DNA from: Nitrososphaerota archaeon
Lineage (GTDB): Archaea > Thermoproteota > Bathyarchaeia > Bathyarchaeales > Bathycorpusculaceae
Assembly: GCA_031282985.1 (NCBI GenBank)
Contig: JAITCR010000049.1
Coordinates: forward strand, 1-26,734
Reading direction: 5' to 3'
Length of the DNA: 26,734 nucleotides
The notes below the pieces were generated by a model. That model saw nothing but the letters and a program-made list of their open reading frames with translations, did no database searches and was not told the DNA's origin. This document shows, in pieces, positions 23,441 to 26,734 of the stretch (position 1 is its first letter; the number at the start of each line of letters is the position of its first letter). The position numbers and the translations under genes are program-made.

Positions 23441-24463
23441 TTATGGTTGTTTTTGTGTTTTTGTGGATAGTAAAATGACACGGCTGTCAGCTGATTCATT
23501 AATTATGTTATATCCTGTTTTTTCTGCTAATGCTTCTGCAAATATTTTGACTTCCGTAAGCTGTGGCATGTCATTAAATCCTAAGCGTAAATTGGAGAAG
23601 CCAATATGCATGTATGCTTTTGCTTCGATATATGTAGGGTTGGCTTTCTTAACTATTTTAGCGTATTCATCAATGTTGTTCATGTTGTGATTTTTGACAA
23701 GAGTCATTCGTAGTGCAGTTTTGCATTTGAAGCTTTGAAGCAATTCTAGTGAAGTGTTTAGGTGTTCCCAAGCTTTAGGTATAAGTGGGCGGCAAATTTT
23801 GTTGTAAATTTGTTCGTTGGGTGCACAGAGGGAAATGTATAGTTGTGTTGGATCTTGACTTAATTTTGACAACCTTTTCGGTAGGGTACCATTGGTCACA
23901 AGAAAAACAGTGAAATCTTTTTGGCGGTATGTTCTAATTAGTTCACTTATGTTTGAGTAAAGTGTTGGTTCACCTGTTAAGCTTATTGCTACGTTTCTGG
24001 GTTGATATGCTTCTGTTAGTTTTTGCCAGTTTACTCTCGGATGACCTTTGTATCCACTGAGGATTTTTTCTTGTGCCTTAATGCTTTCGTTTACTATGAC
24101 TTCTGGTTGATTTAATGAAGGTAGTTTCATTTCGTCCCATGTGACTTGTAAATCGCCGCTTTGGGCTCGCCAGCAGAAGAGACATTGCTGTGTGCAATAG
24201 TATAATGATGGGGTCATTTGTAGGCATTGGTGACTTTTTATGCCATAAAATTTTTCTTTGTAACAAACTCTATCGTTTACTATTGACTCATACAACCATT
24301 TGCAACGTTTAACTGCTGAATGGTTACCTATGAGATGATATTTCTGTTTCTTTAATGTCTGTATAAGTGAGTCTGGAATTGTTGGTTCCAATATGGTGCA
24401 GTCCAAAGATGAATTGCTATTGAATACTCTTCGTGTTTTTATAATGTTCCCCAACTTTTTCAA
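23441..24463 (-). CDS. taw1: 4-demethylwyosine synthase Taw1 (TYW1)
   Basis: 340-aa radical SAM enzyme that condenses m1G37 of tRNA-Phe with two carbons of pyruvate to give imG-14. The radical SAM cluster is the CX3CX2C motif C90/C94/C97 (YYCTQQCLFCWRAQSG). A second [4Fe-4S] cluster is predicted at C54, C67 and C80, spaced 13 apart exactly as in characterised archaeal enzymes. The motifs HSAVKRCKW, CYKEKFYGIKSHQCLQM and SLTGEPTLY are diagnostic. It has an N-terminal extension of about 28 residues over the Pyrococcus form. The substrate-making enzyme Trm5 is encoded within 1 kb, on the other strand. Confidence 0.95.
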   Translation of the reverse strand: MKKLGNIIKTRRVFNSNSSLDCTILEPTIPDSLIQTLKKQKYHLIGNHSAVKRCKWLYESIVNDRVCYKEKFYGIKSHQCLQMTPSLYYCTQQCLFCWRAQSGDLQVTWDEMKLPSLNQPEVIVNESIKAQEKILSGYKGHPRVNWQKLTEAYQPRNVAISLTGEPTLYSNISELIRTYRQKDFTVFLVTNGTLPKRLSKLSQDPTQLYISLCAPNEQIYNKICRPLIPKAWEHLNTSLELLQSFKCKTALRMTLVKNHNMNNIDEYAKIVKKANPTYIEAKAYMHIGFSNLRLGFNDMPQLTEVKIFAEALAEKTGYNIINESADSRVILLSTKTQKQP

Positions 24464-24581
24464 GTTGTAATGTCATGTTATAGAGCGAATTGTAATAAAG
24501 TTTATATTCTTTCTAAGAGAAAATAGAAATTAAAAAAAATGTTAACACTTTAGATTTTGAAAACAACTTAAGGTGTGTCTA

Positions 24582-24893
24582 TTGGCTCAATCGAAATTTT
24601 GTTCGCCATCATGTTCCTCTTTTAAATGTGGGAAAAACGTTGCTTGGTTCAGACGGGATGGAGTCTGGTGTAAAGACGGTGACGAGTACTGTAGCGTTAC
24701 AAAATGTACCTATGCGACATGTTATAAACGACGTTTATTATCTCAAGGTATATGTGGCGAAACTGTGAAACGACAAACTGTTGAACGTCAGCCTGACGAT
24801 TTCTTTGAAGACGAACCAAAATTTGATAATATCCACATGAAAGGAAAAGCATTACGTAAACTTAGTCGTCGTGAAGACGATGACTATTACTAA
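24582..24893 (+). CDS. Conserved-looking Cys-rich small protein, unknown function
   Basis: 103 aa from TTG 24582, chosen because AAGGTG lies about seven bases upstream; a GTG at 24573 would add three residues. Eight cysteines fall in the first 60 residues (C7, C11, C16, C30, C37, C42, C47, C58), including SPSCSSFKCG, WCKDGDEYC and CTYATCYKRRLL. This suggests a compact zinc or Fe-S fold. The C-terminal 45 residues are acidic and basic without cysteines and end in EDDDYY. I recall similar small proteins in TACK archaea but know no function. It is convergent with rpoP. Confidence 0.75.
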   Translation: MAQSKFCSPSCSSFKCGKNVAWFRRDGVWCKDGDEYCSVTKCTYATCYKRRLLSQGICGETVKRQTVERQPDDFFEDEPKFDNIHMKGKALRKLSRREDDDYY

Positions 24894-24914
24894 CAATTTT
24901 TTAATTAAAAATTG
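24894..24914 (+). terminator. Hairpin between the Cys-rich gene and rpoP
   Basis: CAATTTTT (24894-24901) pairs perfectly with AAAAATTG (24907-24914) across a five-base loop, starting at the base after the stop codon. The symmetric A/T arms could serve as terminator for both convergent genes. Confidence 0.6.
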
Positions 24915-24942
24915 GCGTATTTTCAAGTAAGCTTCTATAGTT

Positions 24943-25104
24943 CTATCTCGATTGAACCCTTTTAACTACAGGTGGTTTTACTTTCTTTAAAATGCGATAT
25001 CCACAAATGATGCATTTTATTTCTCCACCACGTAACTCTAATTCTTCAGATGGAACACGTGCTCCGCAACGCATACATTCATAAACAATTCCTGACTTTT
25101 CCAT
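24943..25104 (-). CDS. rpoP: DNA-directed RNA polymerase subunit P (Rpb12-like)
   Basis: 53-aa zinc-ribbon polymerase subunit that bridges RpoD/RpoB during assembly. The translation shows YECMRCGARV (C10/C13) and IKCIICGYRILKKVKPPVVK (C31/C34), the hallmark CGYRI-x-KV-x-(K)P tail of archaeal RpoP. It is easy to miss because of its length. The ATG at 25104 is preceded by GAGG at a fitting distance and by the promoter at 25137-25152. It lies between two + strand genes. With rpoL (6080) two small polymerase subunits are present in the window. Confidence 0.9.
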   Translation of the reverse strand: MEKSGIVYECMRCGARVPSEELELRGGEIKCIICGYRILKKVKPPVVKRVQSR

Positions 25105-25136
25105 TAGAAATGCCTCTTCTTACAAAGAAAAGCATT

Positions 25137-25152
25137 TTACTTTTAAACGTTT
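25137..25152. promoter_or_regulatory. Shared divergent promoter of rpoP and trm5
   Basis: On the minus strand the site reads AAACGTTTAAAAGTAA, identical to the tfs promoter at 6769-6784. Minus-strand initiation near 25119 would suit rpoP. The central TTTAAA is symmetric, so on the + strand CTTTTAAAC could drive trm5, with initiation close to its ATG at 25173 (a leaderless message). The whole gap is 68 bases. Confidence 0.55.
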
Positions 25153-25172
25153 CCAATAAATAAAGAAAAAAA

Positions 25173-26030
25173 ATGCGACAAGGGTTAAAAGCACGAGTAA
25201 CCAATATGAACTCGGCTAAAATTTATAATTCTTATGATATTGTAGGTGACATAGCTATCATCAAAGTGCCTTCTGATGATGTGGAAAACGCTAAGAACGC
25301 TGTAGAAGAAATAATGAAACTTTACCCGCGTAGAGTTAAAGCAGTTTTCATGCAAGTCAGTGCTGTGCAAGGGAACTTCAGAGTTAGGCAACTAAAATTT
25401 TTGGCAGGAGAAAATCGTACAGTTACCATTCACAAAGAGCACGGGTGCTTCTTTAAAGTTGATGTTGAGCGATGTTACATTTCGCCGCGTCTCTTATTTG
25501 AACATAAACGAATACCTGCACTTGTTGCACAGGGCGAGGTGATTATAAACATGTTTTCAGGAGTTGGCTGTTTTTCTATATTAATCGCTAAAACTACTAA
25601 TACAAAAGTTTACTCTATCGATATTAACCCCACAGCGTACGAGTTTATGCAGGAAAATGTGCAACTAAACAATGTCTCTGGTAGTGTTGTTCCATTATTA
25701 GGTGACTCTAAGGAAGTTGTTAACACGCAACTGCGAAATGTAGCTGACCGTGTATTGATGCCATTACCCGAATTAGCCCTCAAATATTTACCATATGCCC
25801 TAATGGCTCTAAAGCAATCTGGAGGTTGTATTCATTATTTTGATTTTCAACATGCTACTAAAGGCGAGAGTCCCATTGAGAAGACTTGCCAAAAAGTCGT
25901 TAAATGTTTGGACCCTTTAGGTGTACATTACCGTATTGGTTTTTCTCGTATTATACGCAGTACTGGTCCTCATTGGTATCAAACTGTTTTGGATATTTAT
26001 GTGTCCAGTTTGCCAAGTAAGTTTTTATAG
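25173..26030 (+). CDS. trm5: tRNA (guanine37-N1)-methyltransferase Trm5
   Basis: 285 aa. Trm5 methylates N1 of G37 next to the anticodon, preventing frameshifting and supplying the wyosine precursor. The D2 region begins near 15 (KIYNSYDIVGDIAIIKVP). YISPRLLFEHKRI (102-114) matches Trm5 rather than TYW2. The SAM site includes NMFSGVGCFSI (126-136) and YSIDINP (147-153). The usual M-N-L-P motif reads MPLPE (196-200), so the expected Asn is Pro. The separate N-terminal D1 domain of longer archaeal Trm5 forms is not evident. ATG 25173 has no RBS but fits a leaderless transcript; ATG 25206 is the alternative. Confidence 0.85.
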   Translation: MRQGLKARVTNMNSAKIYNSYDIVGDIAIIKVPSDDVENAKNAVEEIMKLYPRRVKAVFMQVSAVQGNFRVRQLKFLAGENRTVTIHKEHGCFFKVDVERCYISPRLLFEHKRIPALVAQGEVIINMFSGVGCFSILIAKTTNTKVYSIDINPTAYEFMQENVQLNNVSGSVVPLLGDSKEVVNTQLRNVADRVLMPLPELALKYLPYALMALKQSGGCIHYFDFQHATKGESPIEKTCQKVVKCLDPLGVHYRIGFSRIIRSTGPHWYQTVLDIYVSSLPSKFL

Positions 26031-26062
26031 AAACAAGTTTAACTATACATTGTGACGCTTAC

Positions 26063-26335
26063 ATGAAACGCACATTGATGGAAATTCTGGCATGTCCAAT
26101 TGACAAACATCACCCCCTTACCCTGTTAGTGTTTGAGGAAAAAGACGAAATTATCGAAGGCTTAATCGTTTGCCCAGAATGTCACCGTTGGTACCCAATT
26201 CGCGACGAAATTCCAGAGATGCTCCCCGACGAACTACGCAAAGATGCCGAAGATTTGCCATTTCTCAAAAAATGGAAAGAACAGGTTCCCGAAGACATTG
26301 TAAAAAACGGCAAACCCTTCAACTTGAAGGGCTAA
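26063..26335 (+). CDS. trm112: Trm112-family methyltransferase activator
   Basis: 90-aa zinc-knuckle protein. Trm112 stabilises and activates several SAM methyltransferases acting on tRNA, rRNA and release factors. The N terminus (MEILACPIDKHHPL) and IVCPECHRWYPIRDEIPEMLPDELR are the family signature. Three of the four usual zinc cysteines are present (C11, C37, C40); the fourth position carries Asp14, as in CPID. The protein lies 32 bases after trm5 and may share its transcript. The METTL5-like gene at 4635 is a possible partner. Confidence 0.92.
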   Translation: MKRTLMEILACPIDKHHPLTLLVFEEKDEIIEGLIVCPECHRWYPIRDEIPEMLPDELRKDAEDLPFLKKWKEQVPEDIVKNGKPFNLKG

Positions 26336-26475
26336 ACCATTTTTAATATAGCAACTTGATTAATGTTTTACTGTATGTATATGTTGTGTTTGAACCATCC
26401 GCTAATGTCGCTAAGTGTAATTGTAGCCAATGCCATTTTGAGAGCTTTTTGTTGTTAACGCATTTATATAATTGA
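26336..26475. other. AT-rich gap before the IS91-type element
   Basis: 140 AT-rich bases with no ORF or RNA gene that I recognise. The left boundary of the insertion element should lie in here or at the hairpin that follows. ATTTTTAATA just after the trm112 stop may act as its terminator. Confidence 0.4.
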
Positions 26476-26507
26476 GCTGCCCTTCTTTTTGAAGGGCAGC
26501 GACCTTC
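26476..26507 (+). repeat. Strong hairpin with an alternative pairing, element 5' end
   Basis: GCTGCCCTTC (26476-26485) pairs perfectly with GAAGGGCAGC (26491-26500) across five T. The first bases of the right arm, GAAGG (26491-26495), can instead pair with CCTTC (26503-26507), so the two hairpins exclude each other. It ends 28 bases before the transposase ATG and is far more GC-rich than its surroundings. It may mark the end of the IS91-type element or control its expression. Confidence 0.6.
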
Positions 26508-26528
26508 AAAATCACCATCAAAAACATT

Positions 26529-26734
26529 ATGCTGCTTACACAGAACTGGGAGCAGTTCAAAATTATGAACCCAAACCTCTCACAGTACAAAATCGACGAA
26601 GTAGAAAAAATGTTGCACTGTCGAGACCCAAAATACGGCTTTTTAACCTACAAATGCTCAGAATGTAGTACCACCAAAACTATTTCATTGGCGTGTAAGA
26701 GTCGCATTTGCCCTCAATGTGGTAAAAAACATGC
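26529..26734 (+). CDS. IS91-type transposase, N-terminal part (cut by window end)
   Basis: 68 codons are visible. The zinc-binding N-terminal domain of IS91-family transposases is clear: EKMLHCRDPKYGFLTYKCSEC, then CKSRICPQCGKKH, with C43/C46, C56, C61 and C64. This domain precedes the HUH tyrosine nuclease, which would lie beyond the window. ATG 26529 is the only standard start after the in-frame TGA at 26490, and it has no ribosome-binding site. Whether the element is intact cannot be judged here. Confidence 0.85.
   Translation, partial: MLLTQNWEQFKIMNPNLSQYKIDEVEKMLHCRDPKYGFLTYKCSECSTTKTISLACKSRICPQCGKKH

Noticed and set aside
26388..26400. GTTTGAACCATC resembling a tRNA T-loop on the minus strand
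   Set aside because: The flanks do not form a T stem and no acceptor or anticodon arms are found.
1..26734. CRISPR array, rRNA or tRNA genes, phage genes, defence genes
   Set aside because: No regularly spaced repeats, no rRNA or tRNA hallmark sequences, and no phage or defence proteins are visible apart from the two edge transposases.

Overview
This AT-rich window (by eye well under 45% G+C) is archaeal chromosome. Nearly every gene is archaeal information-processing machinery: Rpl10e, Csl4, RpoL, RpoP, TFS, PCNA, both primase subunits, both GINS subunits, MCM, both RFC subunits, L44e, S27e, aIF2-alpha, Nop10, Taw1 and Trm5. Two distinct GINS genes, a separate rfcL/rfcS pair and a translin homologue suggest the TACK side of the archaea. 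The large secreted PQQ-like propeller protein with a C-terminal membrane anchor resembles proteins I associate with Bathyarchaeia. The phylum is an inference from gene content, not a proven call.

Layout. The left edge (1-365) is the 3' end of an IS1-type transposase broken by a frameshift. Next come rpl10e and PEP synthase (648-3604, overlapping), dph2 and a METTL5-type methyltransferase (3673-5342, overlapping), then csl4 and rpoL (5484-6361). A 461-bp gap holds a 137-bp inverted-repeat unit and the tfs promoter. TFS, PCNA, PriL, PriS and GINS51 follow on the + strand (6823-11150), then a secreted beta-propeller protein (11340-13883). The classic archaeal translation/ribosome cluster rpl44e-rps27e-aIF2alpha-nop10-PAC2 occupies 14189-16441.

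From 16604 to 24463 all genes are on the minus strand. In transcription order they are Taw1, archaeal translin, an EMAP/MetG-C-like tRNA-binding protein, then a replication group rfcS-rfcL-(110-aa Cys-rich unknown)-gins23-mcm. The right end has a conserved Cys-rich unknown protein (+), a short rpoP gene (-, 53 aa), Trm5 (+) and Trm112 (+). It closes with the first 68 codons of an IS91-type zinc-ribbon transposase preceded by a strong hairpin.

The genes form a coherent set. PCNA, RFC, MCM, GINS51/GINS23 and PriS/PriL are most of an archaeal replisome core within about 15 kb, lacking only polymerase, Cdc45/GAN and ligase. TFS, RpoL and RpoP serve transcription. Trm5 makes m1G37, the substrate of Taw1, so the first two steps of wyosine synthesis on tRNA-Phe are close together. 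METTL5-like and Trm112 homologues form a complex in eukaryotes and both are present here.

I found no CRISPR array, rRNA or tRNA. I see no wholly new multi-gene system. The best candidates for novelty are the 110-aa Cys-rich protein inside the replication operon, the 103-aa Cys-rich protein next to rpoP, the 137-bp inverted-repeat unit, and the probable ATT start of the propeller gene.
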